Below, in pieces: positions 1-8,047 of a DNA stretch of 33,252 bases. Position numbers and translations under genes: made by a program. The DNA lies in contig JAQXEK010000035.1 of NCBI GenBank assembly GCA_029250885.1, positions 1-33,252 on the forward strand, in the 5' to 3' direction. The notes below the pieces were generated by a model that worked only from the letters and a program-made list of their open reading frames with translations, made no database searches and had not been told where the DNA came from. The stretch comes from Planctomycetota bacterium. Lineage in GTDB: Bacteria; Planctomycetota; UBA1135; GCA-002686595. Each line of letters opens with the position of its first letter. Position 1 is the first letter of the stretch.

Positions 1-219
1 GGGGGGGCAAGCTCTTTGCCAACCCTAGCTTTGAGAGGGCCGCACAAGCCCATGCTGGCCAGCCTTAAGCTCGTTCTTGACCGACGAAGAGCTGCGCCAA
101 CTCGTATAGTTCCTCTCTACCCATAAGGAGCAGGCTGTTGCTTGCAAGGCACACGCAGCTCTATCAGGATCAGTTCCCGCGGTGGAGGGCTTCGCCATGC
201 TCCCGCTTGGATGCACGAC
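1..219. other. 5' edge and leader of the aldolase operon
   Basis: No complete gene is visible here. A 21-codon open stretch at 3-68 (plus strand) runs in from the window edge and ends in TAA; it could be the tail of an upstream gene but is too short to identify. A good Shine-Dalgarno sequence, AAGGAG, lies at 125-130, and 11 bases later a TTG at 142 is in frame with the following aldolase gene, so a 26-residue N-terminal extension is possible. The family alignment I recall favours the ATG at 220 (or 211). Confidence 0.4.
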
Positions 220-1371
220 ATGAATCAAATCGATAAACCGCGAACGCTTGGGGACCTTCCGACTCCGTGCCTTGTGCTGGACGAGGCGCAGCTCTATCGC
301 AACATGGATAGGCTACAGGTTGTGGCCGATGCCCGTGGTCTTGCCTTCAGGCCGCATCTCAAGACGGCGAAGTCGAAGCACATCGCAAGACTCTGCGCAG
401 ACCGCTATGGACCACGCGCAATGGTCTCGACCCTGGTCGAGATTGAGCAGCTGCGCGGCTTGGGCCTGACGGACTTCTTGTACTCCGTGGCTATTGTGCC
501 CGGTAAGTTTCAGCGCGTAAGGGATCTGCTCGCGGACGACTGCAGGATAGCCGTAGCCGTGGACAGCGAAGCCGTTGCTAAGAGCCTTGTGGCTTTTTGC
601 CGGGAGTCCGGAGCGCAAATCTCCGCGGTGATCGAGATAGACCTAGACGGCCACCGCTCCGGCGTTCGGCCCGACGACGCGGACACGCTTTGCGCCATTG
701 GGCGCGCTCTGAACGTGGGCGGACTTCTGCTGGGTGTCATGGCCCACGCAGGACAGAGCTACGAGCTCTCGGACCAGGTCGCCCTAGCTGCCTGCGCCCA
801 GGACGAGGCAAAGAGTACAGCCCTTGCCGCCCGAACCCTCGTGGCGGATGGGCTGCCCTGCGAGCTTGTGTCCATCGGCTCGACACCCACGGCCCTGTCG
901 GGCGCGCCCTATCCCGGCGTGAGTGAGCTGCGCGCCGGCGTTTTTGTGTTCTTTGACCTCGTGCAAGCCGGCATCGGCGTGTGCTCGAAAGAGGAGATCG
1001 CCATGTCGGTGTTGGCCTCGGTGATCTCGAAGAATGAGCGCTCGGGCGCACTCATTATCGACGCGGGCTGGATGGCGCTGTCGCGGGATCGCGGGACCGC
1101 CGACCAGGTCGAGGACCTTGGCTACGGGCAGGTCTGCCTGGAGGACGGAACGATCCTCCAAGACATGATCGTAGCCGATGTGCAACAGGAGCACGGCATC
1201 ATCAAGCCGCGGGAGGGGAGCCAGCGTAAGCTCCCCAATCTTGCTCCCGGGACTCTCGTGCGGGTCTTGCCCAACCACGCTTGCGCCACGGCTTCCCAGC
1301 ACGACCGGTATTGGGTTCTTGACGAGCAAGGACACGTCAGAGACGAGTGGCCGCGCTTCTCCGGATGGTAG
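220..1371 (+). CDS. PLP-dependent D-amino-acid aldolase/dehydratase (DSD1 / D-threonine aldolase-like)
   Basis: Predicted 383-residue cytoplasmic enzyme of the fold-III alanine-racemase family that includes D-threonine aldolase and metal-activated D-serine dehydratase. These enzymes cleave or deaminate D-beta-hydroxy amino acids with PLP and a divalent metal. The N-terminus has the family opening (LPTPCLVLD, residues 13-21) and the PLP-lysine motif RPHLKTAK, with Lys48 as the likely Schiff-base residue. The C-terminus has PNHAC (His353, Cys355), matching the metal-binding His-x-Cys of this family. Length fits the family (about 370-400). The ATG at 220 is chosen by homology; a TTG at 142 has a better ribosome site and would add 26 unconserved-looking residues. 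The next gene follows 8 bp after the stop, so the two are probably one operon. The exact substrate cannot be read from the sequence. Confidence 0.85.
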   Translation: MNQIDKPRTLGDLPTPCLVLDEAQLYRNMDRLQVVADARGLAFRPHLKTAKSKHIARLCADRYGPRAMVSTLVEIEQLRGLGLTDFLYSVAIVPGKFQRVRDLLADDCRIAVAVDSEAVAKSLVAFCRESGAQISAVIEIDLDGHRSGVRPDDADTLCAIGRALNVGGLLLGVMAHAGQSYELSDQVALAACAQDEAKSTALAARTLVADGLPCELVSIGSTPTALSGAPYPGVSELRAGVFVFFDLVQAGIGVCSKEEIAMSVLASVISKNERSGALIIDAGWMALSRDRGTADQVEDLGYGQVCLEDGTILQDMIVADVQQEHGIIKPREGSQRKLPNLAPGTLVRVLPNHACATASQHDRYWVLDEQGHVRDEWPRFSGW

Positions 1372-1379
1372 GATCGGCC

Positions 1380-2336
1380 ATGGATATTGCACTCATCAGC
1401 GCAGCCGACGTCTTACGGCACGCGACCCGGGACCTCGCCAAGCAGGCCATACGCGAGGCCTTGATCGCCGTGGCGGGGGAGGGCAGCGTGCTCTTTCCCG
1501 TGAGCATTGGCGCCGGTGCGCCTACCGAGAGTATGGTCGCCGTTAAGTCTGGATTCCTGCAGGGGCTGGACTTGGTCGGCCTAAAAGTAGGGACCTATTG
1601 GCCCAAGAACGAGGCGCTTGGTCTTCCGAACCACGGCTCGACGACTTTGCTCTTGGAGCCTGCCACGGGCTTGCCTAGGGCCTTGGTGAATGCCGGCGCC
1701 CTCAACGGCCTGCGCACCGCTGCGGCGAATGCCTTGGCTACCGAGGTCCTCGCTCGGGTCGACGCCAGCAACTTGCTGATTGTCGGGACAGGTCACCAGG
1801 CAGAGTACGAGCTGCGCGCGCTGGCGGATGTTCGGACTTTCGAGCGCGCCCTGGTTTGGGGTCGCTCTCCCGCTAAGGCGGCCGACTTTGTCAAGCGCGC
1901 ATCGGATCTTCCCTTCCCAGTCCGCGCAACCGAAGACCTCGAGTCGGCGGTGAGAAGCTCTGACGTTATCACGACGGTGACGACCTCCTGCGCTCCGCTC
2001 TTCCCGGCCGATTGGGTCCAGCCGGGCACGCATATCTCCGCCATGGGCGCGGACAAATGCGGCAAGCAGGAGCTCGATTCAAGGCTACTTTCCCAAGCGC
2101 AGCTGTTTGCGGATTACCCTGCTCAGTCGATTGAAATTGGCGAGCTCCAGCACAGCGCGAACAGCAAGATTACAGCCTTGGGCCAAGTCCTGACCGACAA
2201 GCAAACTGGGCGGGCTAGTGACAAAGCGATCACCGTCTTCGACAGCTCGGGCATCGCCCTGCAAGACATCGCGGTCGCAAACCGCATCTACGAAGCCCTC
2301 GAGGCGGCGGGCGAGCTCAAGCGCTTCTCCTTTTAG
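1380..2336 (+). CDS. ornithine cyclodeaminase / mu-crystallin family NAD(P)-dependent reductase
   Basis: Predicted 318-residue soluble enzyme of the ornithine cyclodeaminase/mu-crystallin family. Members include ornithine cyclodeaminase, alanine dehydrogenase, pyrroline-2-carboxylate reductase and iminosuccinate reductase, so the substrate is open. Family marks are TGLPRAL (residues 97-102), the NGLRTAA block (109-115), the Rossmann dinucleotide loop VGTGHQA (135-141) and a GADKCGKQEL segment equivalent to the usual GAD.PGK.EL. The ATG at 1380 is preceded by AGGATC and is preferred over an in-frame GTG at 1347 that would overlap the upstream gene. Pairing with a D-hydroxy-amino-acid PLP enzyme suggests that the imine or keto product of one reaction is handled by the other. 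This inference rests on the operon layout only. Confidence 0.85.
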   Translation: MDIALISAADVLRHATRDLAKQAIREALIAVAGEGSVLFPVSIGAGAPTESMVAVKSGFLQGLDLVGLKVGTYWPKNEALGLPNHGSTTLLLEPATGLPRALVNAGALNGLRTAAANALATEVLARVDASNLLIVGTGHQAEYELRALADVRTFERALVWGRSPAKAADFVKRASDLPFPVRATEDLESAVRSSDVITTVTTSCAPLFPADWVQPGTHISAMGADKCGKQELDSRLLSQAQLFADYPAQSIEIGELQHSANSKITALGQVLTDKQTGRASDKAITVFDSSGIALQDIAVANRIYEALEAAGELKRFSF

Positions 2337-2376
2337 CCGAACGGCAACCCTGGCTTGCGCGGCGACGTGCCGTGCA

Positions 2377-3138
2377 TCACACGGATGCGGGACCTTCCGG
2401 CTCGAGGCACATCATCCGGTACAAGAACCATGTCGCCGCCGCAGCAGCCAGGTGCTTCAGGCTGTGGCCGCTGAGCCAGCCTAATGTGTCGAACACCTGC
2501 TCGTCCGTGGCTTCGAGGACCTTGGCCGCGCCGTAGGCCACCATGGCAAAACCGAACACCCGCATTCGTCCCCGGGTTTCGATCGAAGTGGGGAAGAGCC
2601 AAATCATGAGCGGCATGGCGAGCAGCGGAAAGAATTGCACGAAGCCATAGAGCCGCAGGTCGCCGCCACCAAAGTGCCAAACCAACACACTCGTTAGTCC
2701 AAGGCCGACCAGGTTAGGGAATGCGACCTTGCCCGCGCGCAGCCCAAGGCGCTCGTCGATGATCAACGTGAACAAGGCCATGAACGCAATTGTCATGGGG
2801 AGCCGATCCCAGACCAAGGTGCCGTTGTTGGGCTCCACGTGGTAGTAACCGGAACCAAAGGCAACCAAGGCGACACCCGTGAAGAATGTGAGCCAGTAGA
2901 TACGCCGAGGGCCAGGGACCAATCGCTTTTGCGCAGCCCACATTCCTAAGAGCCCGACGACTAAGAACGGCACGTTGGAGATCACATCGAAGAAGCGCGG
3001 CAACCCAAAGTAGCCGCGCTGGTCCGCGAAGTTGTGGTACGCAGGATCCTGCTCGATCACACCATTTAGCGTCAGCCCAATGGCGATCAGGATCCCAAGG
3101 GCACAGATGGGGACGAGTCTTGCGAGAGGAGCACGCAT
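2377..3138 (-). CDS. CREST-superfamily membrane hydrolase (alkaline ceramidase-like)
   Basis: Predicted 253-residue integral membrane protein with about seven hydrophobic helices. It carries the three motifs of the CREST/alkaline phytoceramidase superfamily: a Ser/His block GSGYYH (95-100), WDRLPM with its Asp (110-115), and HSLKH (225-229), which together form the zinc-dependent amidase site in known members. The leading segment (HNFADQRGYFGLP..DVISNVPF, roughly 35-58) is also typical of bacterial homologues. Eukaryotic relatives hydrolyse ceramide amide bonds; the substrate of bacterial members is not established. The gene ends 40 bp from the convergent OCD-family gene. It lies downstream of the DUF4336 gene on the same strand, with a 301-bp gap, so co-transcription is uncertain. 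Confidence 0.8.
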   Translation of the reverse strand: MRAPLARLVPICALGILIAIGLTLNGVIEQDPAYHNFADQRGYFGLPRFFDVISNVPFLVVGLLGMWAAQKRLVPGPRRIYWLTFFTGVALVAFGSGYYHVEPNNGTLVWDRLPMTIAFMALFTLIIDERLGLRAGKVAFPNLVGLGLTSVLVWHFGGGDLRLYGFVQFFPLLAMPLMIWLFPTSIETRGRMRVFGFAMVAYGAAKVLEATDEQVFDTLGWLSGHSLKHLAAAAATWFLYRMMCLEPEGPASV

Positions 3139-3439
3139 GGCTTACATCATGCCCGAGCTAGGGCCGGATCACCACAGATGGGGGGTACTCTCGATTTAGA
3201 TTAGAGCGATCGACAGGTCGGCCTGTGGGGGAGAGCTCTGTGGGCTCTGGCTTGGAGTGTGTACTTTCGGAATAAGTCGGTCGTCGAGAGCCTCCTTGTT
3301 GGCGCAGTTTTCGCAGCATTCTGCGGACGCTCGGAAGCGGCCGTAGAGTGAGTTGACCTGGCTCTTGACGCGCCGTCGTTGTTCCAAAATCAGCCCTATG
3401 GGGCTGGGTGTGTAGAAGGCTGCGTGGGCAACTAAGCGC
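3139..3439. other. intergenic gap of about 300 bp without a convincing gene
   Basis: Open frames in this gap (for example minus strand 3196-3513) have a low-complexity, Ser/Arg-rich composition and overlap the DUF4336 gene, so I do not accept them. The one structure seen is a small hairpin just past the DUF4336 stop, listed separately. A promoter for the ceramidase-like gene probably lies near 3140-3200, but I see no convincing -35/-10 pair. Confidence 0.4.
3386..3406 (-). terminator. possible weak intrinsic terminator after the DUF4336 gene
   Basis: Bases 3391-3406 form a 6-bp stem (CAGCCC / GGGCTG) around a TATG loop. Read on the minus strand the hairpin is followed by ATTTTGG. It sits about 35 bp downstream of the DUF4336 stop. 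The stem is short and the T-run is only four bases, so this is a weak call. Confidence 0.3.
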
Positions 3440-4138
3440 TCATGGGTTCGCGAGCAGCTCTCTGACCTCGGCCAGGTCCGCGCCTTCGACCGTCTTGCCG
3501 TGGCCGAGTACAACGCGCTCGAAATCCCAAGCCAGTACGCGCTGCAGGGACTTGCCCATGGCGGCCTTGTCCTTGGTCATCATGCGGAACAACAGGCTCA
3601 TGGCGATGCCCTTGTAGCTGCGGTCTAGTTTGAGGAAGAGCTTGCCCAGGAAGGTGCCCTCGCCGGACAGGTTGAACACACTGTCGACTAGGACCAGGGT
3701 CTTGGACGGCTTGTGGAAGAAGGCGACCTCGCTGACCCTGGGTGCGCCATCCAAGAGGGTGTGCTCGAACTCGTTGCTCCAAGAAGCGCGGAACTCCTCT
3801 GTGAGCGTATGGCCAACCGCCCAGTCCTTGTGCGCCTTCTGCAGAGCGTCCGGCGCGTAGGTCGTGTCGGCCGGGATGCGCTCCATCCACTGCTTCAGGT
3901 GCAGGTCGTGGGTGCGGCTCGGGATCACGAGGTGCTTCGGCGCGCCTTCGGGCACAAGCGCTTCGAGCTCGTCCCAGAGCTCTTGGGTCCAGGCGACGGG
4001 AGAATGAATCCAGAGGCCTCCGCCGGATTGCGCGGGCAGCACAACCACCGTCATGCGGTGACCAATATGCATGCCTAAGAGCGAGGCGTGATCATTGCGC
4101 TCGTAAAGCCCGTTGCCGAGATCATTGAGGGTGGTCAT
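3440..4138 (-). CDS. DUF4336 domain-containing protein
   Basis: Predicted 232-residue soluble protein. It matches the pattern of DUF4336, a family distantly related to metallo-beta-lactamase-fold hydrolases. Visible features are the N-terminal GMHIGHRMTVVVL block followed by GGLWIHSPV (about residues 22-49), an SRTHDLHLKQWM segment near 75-86 where canonical members carry a His-rich loop, LVLVDSVFNLS (about 147-157), and a late VVLGHGK motif resembling the final beta-lactamase-fold histidine. No signal peptide is visible. The reaction is unknown; I infer a hydrolase-like fold only. No Shine-Dalgarno precedes the ATG. The neighbouring LysR gene ends 76 bp upstream on the same strand. Confidence 0.75.
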   Translation of the reverse strand: MTTLNDLGNGLYERNDHASLLGMHIGHRMTVVVLPAQSGGGLWIHSPVAWTQELWDELEALVPEGAPKHLVIPSRTHDLHLKQWMERIPADTTYAPDALQKAHKDWAVGHTLTEEFRASWSNEFEHTLLDGAPRVSEVAFFHKPSKTLVLVDSVFNLSGEGTFLGKLFLKLDRSYKGIAMSLLFRMMTKDKAAMGKSLQRVLAWDFERVVLGHGKTVEGADLAEVRELLANP

Positions 4139-4214
4139 GGGGTGATCTTACCCAGGCCCCCAGGACCTGATAATGCTTTCTGTGGAAGACCTGCTCTCCT
4201 CATAGATGCCATGC

Positions 4215-5114
4215 CTAGGGCTTAGTTGTAGCAAGGGTGCCGGCAAACTCAGCAGCGACCGGCGACAGGGGCCGGTTGGCCTTCCGGATAATGGCTAGGT
4301 CCCTGTTGATGCTAAGCCCAGTGACAGAGAGGGCGTGGACGTCGTTTGCTGTGTCTGTTTCGTGACCGATGCCCAGCTTGCTTACGAAAGCAAGCCGACC
4401 GGTAGTTGCCACCATGCGCAGGATCGCGGGGATTGAGCGCAGCTCCATGACGACGTTCATACGAACGCCGGCGTCGCGCAGGGCGCCGTCGATGAGGCTG
4501 CGGATCGCGCTCGGAGACTCGAAGCCCACCAGGTCCTCGCCGTCAAGGCGCTTGGCAGAGATGCGCTTCTTCTTCGCAAACGGGTGGCCTTTGGCTGCCA
4601 CTAAGACCATGCGATCCGTGACAAGCGGGGTGACCTCGAAGTCGCCCACCAGGCTCGGGTCGATGGGGAGGGTTACAACCCCAAGCTCAAGGCGCTCGTC
4701 GGCCACATCGCGCTCGACCTCACGGCTGCCGGCCTCCTTCACCTGAAACAGTACGCCCGGGCGTTGGCGCTGGAACGCTGCGATCGCATCGGGTAAGACG
4801 AACGAGACCGCCGTTGCGCCGCCACCGATGCGCACCTTGCCGACCTCTAGATTCGAGATCGCCGCCACGCCCGCGCGTAGGTGTTCGTAGCGTTCGATGA
4901 GATCACGCGCCTCGCGCGCCACAAAGCGACCCTCTTCTGTGAGTGCGACTCCGCGGGCCGAACGCTCGAACAGCGTGACCCCCAGTTCGGCCTCGAGCTG
5001 CTGCAGACGGCGCGAGAGGGCGGGCTGGGTGACAAAGAGGTGCCGGGCGGCTGGCGTGATGGCACCCGCTTCGGCTGTCTCAAGAAAGGACCGCAGCAAC
5101 AATAGATCTGTCAT
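4215..5114 (-). CDS. LysR-family transcriptional regulator
   Basis: Predicted 299-residue LysR-type regulator. The N-terminal winged helix-turn-helix is clear (about residues 3-60: SFLETAEAGAITPAARHL, then TQPALSRRLQQLEAELGV and LFERSARGVALTEEG). A periplasmic-binding-protein-like effector domain follows (about 90-295). The start at 5114 is fixed by AGGAG seven bases upstream and by where the family begins; an earlier in-frame start at 5201 would add 29 unrelated residues. It is transcribed divergently from aconitase B across a 150-bp region with palindromic sites that fit the T-N11-A LysR-box rule. It therefore probably controls acnB, itself, or both. The effector cannot be read; a TCA-cycle or 2-methylcitrate intermediate is a guess from context. 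Confidence 0.92.
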   Translation of the reverse strand: MTDLLLLRSFLETAEAGAITPAARHLFVTQPALSRRLQQLEAELGVTLFERSARGVALTEEGRFVAREARDLIERYEHLRAGVAAISNLEVGKVRIGGGATAVSFVLPDAIAAFQRQRPGVLFQVKEAGSREVERDVADERLELGVVTLPIDPSLVGDFEVTPLVTDRMVLVAAKGHPFAKKKRISAKRLDGEDLVGFESPSAIRSLIDGALRDAGVRMNVVMELRSIPAILRMVATTGRLAFVSKLGIGHETDTANDVHALSVTGLSINRDLAIIRKANRPLSPVAAEFAGTLATTKP

Positions 5115-5171
5115 GGAAGCTCCTGGCTGTCGGGGGGGAAGGCGAGTGGATTGCGCGCCCCTAAGCCGAGT

Positions 5172-5186
5172 ATACGCAATTCGCAT
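5172..5186. promoter_or_regulatory. putative LysR-type operator 1 (near-palindrome, T-N11-A)
   Basis: The 15-mer ATACGCAATTCGCAT is a near-perfect inverted repeat of form ATRCG-N5-CGYAT. It contains T at 5173 and A at 5185 with 11 bases between, as in the standard LysR box. It lies between the divergent LysR and acnB genes, 58 bp upstream of the LysR start. Regulator binding is inferred. Confidence 0.5.
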
Positions 5187-5193
5187 GGCTTCG

Positions 5194-5217
5194 ATGCGCA
5201 TTATCGATTATGCGCAT
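5194..5217. promoter_or_regulatory. putative operator 2: duplicated palindrome ATGCGCAT
   Basis: Two copies of the self-complementary octamer ATGCGCAT (5194-5201 and 5210-5217) flank an 8-bp centre containing ATCGAT. The whole 24-bp element is palindromic apart from one symmetric mismatched pair. It lies 48 bp upstream of the aconitase start, within the LysR/acnB intergenic region, and its half-sites resemble those of operator 1. A dimeric or tetrameric regulator, most simply the adjacent LysR protein, is the likely ligand. Confidence 0.5.
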
Positions 5218-5264
5218 GCCCTGTGGCCGGGTAACCTATGGGCACAAAACACCGGGGAGCTGCG

Positions 5265-7916
5265 ATGAATCGCGCTTCCCTGCACCCGGGCCATCCTCTC
5301 TTGAAGCGAGGTGCTGCCCCGATCTACCACGGAATTTCACCTATGTTGCAAGCCTATCGTGAGCACGTCGCCGAGCGCGAGACCCTCGGCATCCCGCCCC
5401 TTCCCCTAAACGCCGAGCAGGTTGCCGAGCTGACCCAGCTGTTGCTAGACCCCCCGGCGGGCGAAGAGGAGGTCCTCATGGACCTGCTCTGGAATCGCAT
5501 TCCCCCGGGCGTGGACCAGGCCGCTTACGTTAAGGCGGCGTTCCTCAGCGGCATCGCCAAGGGCGAGACCGCCTGCCCCCTGATTGATGCGAACCTTGCG
5601 GTGGACATCTTGGGCACGATGCTCGGCGGCTACAACGTTGGCACCCTGGTCGATCTGCTGGACGACGCCAACCTGGCCGAGTCCGCCGCCCGCGAGCTCA
5701 AGGGAACCCTCTTGATCTTCGACTCGTTCAATGATGTCGAGGCCAAGGCCAAGGCCGGCAACGAGCACGCCCAGGGCGTGATCCAGTCCTGGGCCGACGC
5801 CGAGTGGTTCACCAGCCGTGAAGAGGTCGCCGAGTCGATCGAGCTGGCCGTCTTCATGGTCGAAGGCGAGACGAACACCGATGACCTGTCCCCGGCCACG
5901 GACGCCTGGTCCCGCCCCGACATTCCTTTGCACGCCTTGGCGATGCTCAAGAATCCGCGCCCGGGAGTCACGGACGCGATCGCCCAGATAGGCGAGCTCG
6001 AAGCCCAGGGCCATGCGGTTGCCTATGTCGGCGACGTCGTGGGCACCGGATCCTCCCGCAAATCCGCCACGAACTCGGTGCTCTGGCACATGGGCGACGA
6101 CATTCCCCACGTGCCGAACAAGCGCGCCGGCGGTGTCTGCCTCGGCAACGCCATCGCGCCGATCTTCTTCAACACGATGGAGGACTCGGGCGCCCTGCCC
6201 ATTGAGTGCGACGTGTCGAAGATGAGCATGGGGGATGTCATCACGGTCTACCCCATGCAGGGCAAGATCGAGAAGGACGGCGAGGTCATCTCGACCTTCG
6301 AGCACAAGAGCGACGTGATCTTGGACGAGGTCCGCGCCGGCGGCCGCATCCCCCTGATCATCGGCCGCGGGCTCACCACGAAAGCGCGCCAGTCCCTGGG
6401 ACTTGGCGCATCGGACGTGTTCCGCCTACCGACCACGGCAGACGACACGGGCAAGGGCTACAGCCTGGCCCAGAAGATGGTCGGCCGCGCCTGTGGACTC
6501 CCCGAGGGTCAAGGCGTGCGCCCGGGCACCTATTGCGAGCCGATCATGAGCACGGTCGGCAGCCAGGACACTACGGGGCCCATGACCCGCGACGAGCTCA
6601 AGGAGCTCGCCTGCCTGGGCTTCCAATCGGACCTTGTCATGCAGAGCTTCTGCCACACGGCCGCCTATCCCAAGCCGGTTGATGTGGAGACCCACAGCAC
6701 CCTGCCCGACTTCATCTCGACCCGCGGCGGCGCGACCCTGAAGCCCGGCGACGGCATCATCCACTCGTGGCTGAACCGCATGCTGCTGCCCGACCAGGTC
6801 GGCACCGGCGGCGACTCCCACACGCGCTTCCCCCTAGGCATTTCCTTCCCGGCAGGCTCGGGTCTAGTCGCCTTCGCGGCCGCCCTCGGCACCATGCCTT
6901 TGGACATGCCCGAGTCCGTGCTCGTGCGCTTCAAGGGCGAGCTTCAGCCCGGCGTCACCCTGCGCGACCTCGTGAACGCGATCCCTTACTTCGCGATCAA
7001 AGATGGGCTACTCACGGTCGCCAAGGAAGGCAAGAAGAACATCTTCTCCGGCCGTATCCTCGAGATCGAAGGACTGCCCGACCTCAAGGTCGAGCAGGCG
7101 TTCGAACTCTCGGACTCCGCCGCCGAGCGCTCCGCCGCAGGTTGTTCGATCCACCTCGATAAGGAGCCGGTCATCGAATACCTCAAGTCCAACATCGTCA
7201 TGTTGCGCTGGATGATTGCCAATGGCTATGAGGACGCGCGCACCCTGGAGCGCCGCGCTAAGAAGATGGAGGAGTGGCTCGAAAACCCCGAGCTGCTTGC
7301 ACCCGATGCCGACGCTGAGTACGCCGCCGTGATCGAGATCGACATCTCGACCATCCACGAGCCCATCGTCGCCTGCCCCAATGATCCCGACGACGTGAAG
7401 ACCCTGTCCGATCCGTCCATCGCCGAGACCAAGATCGATGAGGTCTTCCTCGGCTCGTGCATGACCAACATCGGCCACTTCCGCGCCGCCGGTCGCCTGC
7501 TCGAGGCCCACAACGAGCCCGTGCCCACCAGGCTCTGGGTCGCACCTCCGACCAAGATGGACATGAAGCAGCTGGTTGCTGAAGGCTACTACAGCCTCTT
7601 CGCCGCCGCCGGCGCCCGCACTGAGATGCCCGGCTGCAGCCTGTGCATGGGCAACCAAGCCCGAGTCGCCCCAGGTTGTACTGTGGTCTCGACCTCGACC
7701 CGCAACTTCCCGAACCGACTCGGCCAAGGCGCCAACGTGTTCCTAGCCTCGGCCGAGCTGGCCGCCGTCGCTGCAATCTTGGGCAAGCTGCCCACCAAGG
7801 ACGAGTACATGGCCTTCGCCCAAAAGCTCGACCCCATGGCCGGCGACGTCTACCGCTACCTCAACTTCAACGAGCTCGACGAGTTCACCGAAGCTGCGGC
7901 GCTAGCGACCGTCTAG
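5265..7916 (+). CDS. acnB: aconitate hydratase B (bifunctional aconitase / 2-methylisocitrate dehydratase)
   Basis: Predicted 883-residue cytoplasmic [4Fe-4S] enzyme that interconverts citrate, cis-aconitate and isocitrate in the TCA cycle; E. coli AcnB also hydrates 2-methyl-cis-aconitate. The order is the AcnB one: N-terminal HEAT-like domain ([12 protein letters not shown] onward), swivel domain ([17 protein letters not shown]), then the catalytic core. The cluster ligands are Cys732 in [10 protein letters not shown] and Cys791/Cys794 in GCSLCMGNQ, and their 59- and 3-residue spacing equals that of E. coli C710/C769/C772. The ATG at 5265 has GGGGAG six bases upstream. Canonical AcnB would start at the ATG at 5343, so this protein has about 26 extra N-terminal residues. 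It is divergent from a LysR gene and followed by two strong hairpins. Confidence 0.95.
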   Translation: MNRASLHPGHPLLKRGAAPIYHGISPMLQAYREHVAERETLGIPPLPLNAEQVAELTQLLLDPPAGEEEVLMDLLWNRIPPGVDQAAYVKAAFLSGIAKGETACPLIDANLAVDILGTMLGGYNVGTLVDLLDDANLAESAARELKGTLLIFDSFNDVEAKAKAGNEHAQGVIQSWADAEWFTSREEVAESIELAVFMVEGETNTDDLSPATDAWSRPDIPLHALAMLKNPRPGVTDAIAQIGELEAQGHAVAYVGDVVGTGSSRKSATNSVLWHMGDDIPHVPNKRAGGVCLGNAIAPIFFNTMEDSGALPIECDVSKMSMGDVITVYPMQGKIEKDGEVISTFEHKSDVILDEVRAGGRIPLIIGRGLTTKARQSLGLGASDVFRLPTTADDTGKGYSLAQKMVGRACGLPEGQGVRPGTYCEPIMSTVGSQDTTGPMTRDELKELACLGFQSDLVMQSFCHTAAYPKPVDVETHSTLPDFISTRGGATLKPGDGIIHSWLNRMLLPDQVGTGGDSHTRFPLGISFPAGSGLVAFAAALGTMPLDMPESVLVRFKGELQPGVTLRDLVNAIPYFAIKDGLLTVAKEGKKNIFSGRILEIEGLPDLKVEQAFELSDSAAERSAAGCSIHLDKEPVIEYLKSNIVMLRWMIANGYEDARTLERRAKKMEEWLENPELLAPDADAEYAAVIEIDISTIHEPIVACPNDPDDVKTLSDPSIAETKIDEVFLGSCMTNIGHFRAAGRLLEAHNEPVPTRLWVAPPTKMDMKQLVAEGYYSLFAAAGARTEMPGCSLCMGNQARVAPGCTVVSTSTRNFPNRLGQGANVFLASAELAAVAAILGKLPTKDEYMAFAQKLDPMAGDVYRYLNFNELDEFTEAAALATV

Positions 7917-7944
7917 ACCCGAGGAATCGCAAGTCTGGCAAGGC

Positions 7945-7977
7945 GCCCCGCTCAGCACATTCGAAGCTGAGCGGGGC
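7945..7977. terminator. 12-bp perfect stem-loop after acnB (bidirectional terminator candidate)
   Basis: GCCCCGCTCAGC (7945-7956) pairs perfectly with GCTGAGCGGGGC (7966-7977) around a 9-base loop, 28 bp after the acnB stop. Neither side has a T-run, so it would act as a strong stem without the classical U-tract, or as an mRNA 3' stabiliser. Confidence 0.55.
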
Positions 7978-8005
7978 ATCCAAAGGCGCGTCACGCTCGT
8001 TCCAT

Positions 8006-8039
8006 GTTCAGCCAGATCGCGATCAGCGATCTGCTGGAC
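8006..8039. terminator. second stem-loop between acnB and the FKBP gene
   Basis: CAGATCGC (8013-8020) and GCGATCTG (8026-8033) form an 8-bp perfect stem around GATCA. Beyond a bulged C at 8012, GTTCAG and CTGGAC extend it by six pairs including one G-T wobble. It lies about 9 bp beyond the stop of the minus-strand FKBP gene, where a terminator for that gene is expected. No T-run follows. Confidence 0.5.
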
Positions 8040-8047
8040 GTGCCAGC

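Noticed and set aside
220..2336. Assignment as a complete beta-hydroxyaspartate cycle
   Set aside because: Only two enzyme types are present, the aldolase looks unlike BhcC as I recall it, and no BhcA or BhcB gene is visible.
3441..3470. T-loop-like GGTTCGCGAGC as part of a tRNA
   Set aside because: It lies in the 3' end of the DUF4336 coding sequence and no acceptor or anticodon stems can be formed around it.
3196..3513. 105-codon minus-strand frame in the gap after the DUF4336 gene
   Set aside because: It overlaps the end of the DUF4336 gene in another frame, has Ser/Arg-rich composition and matches no family.
5445..6305. 286-codon minus-strand frame inside aconitase
   Set aside because: Antisense shadow of acnB with strong third-position GC bias. 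The plus reading has all AcnB motifs. The same applies to 7008-7727.
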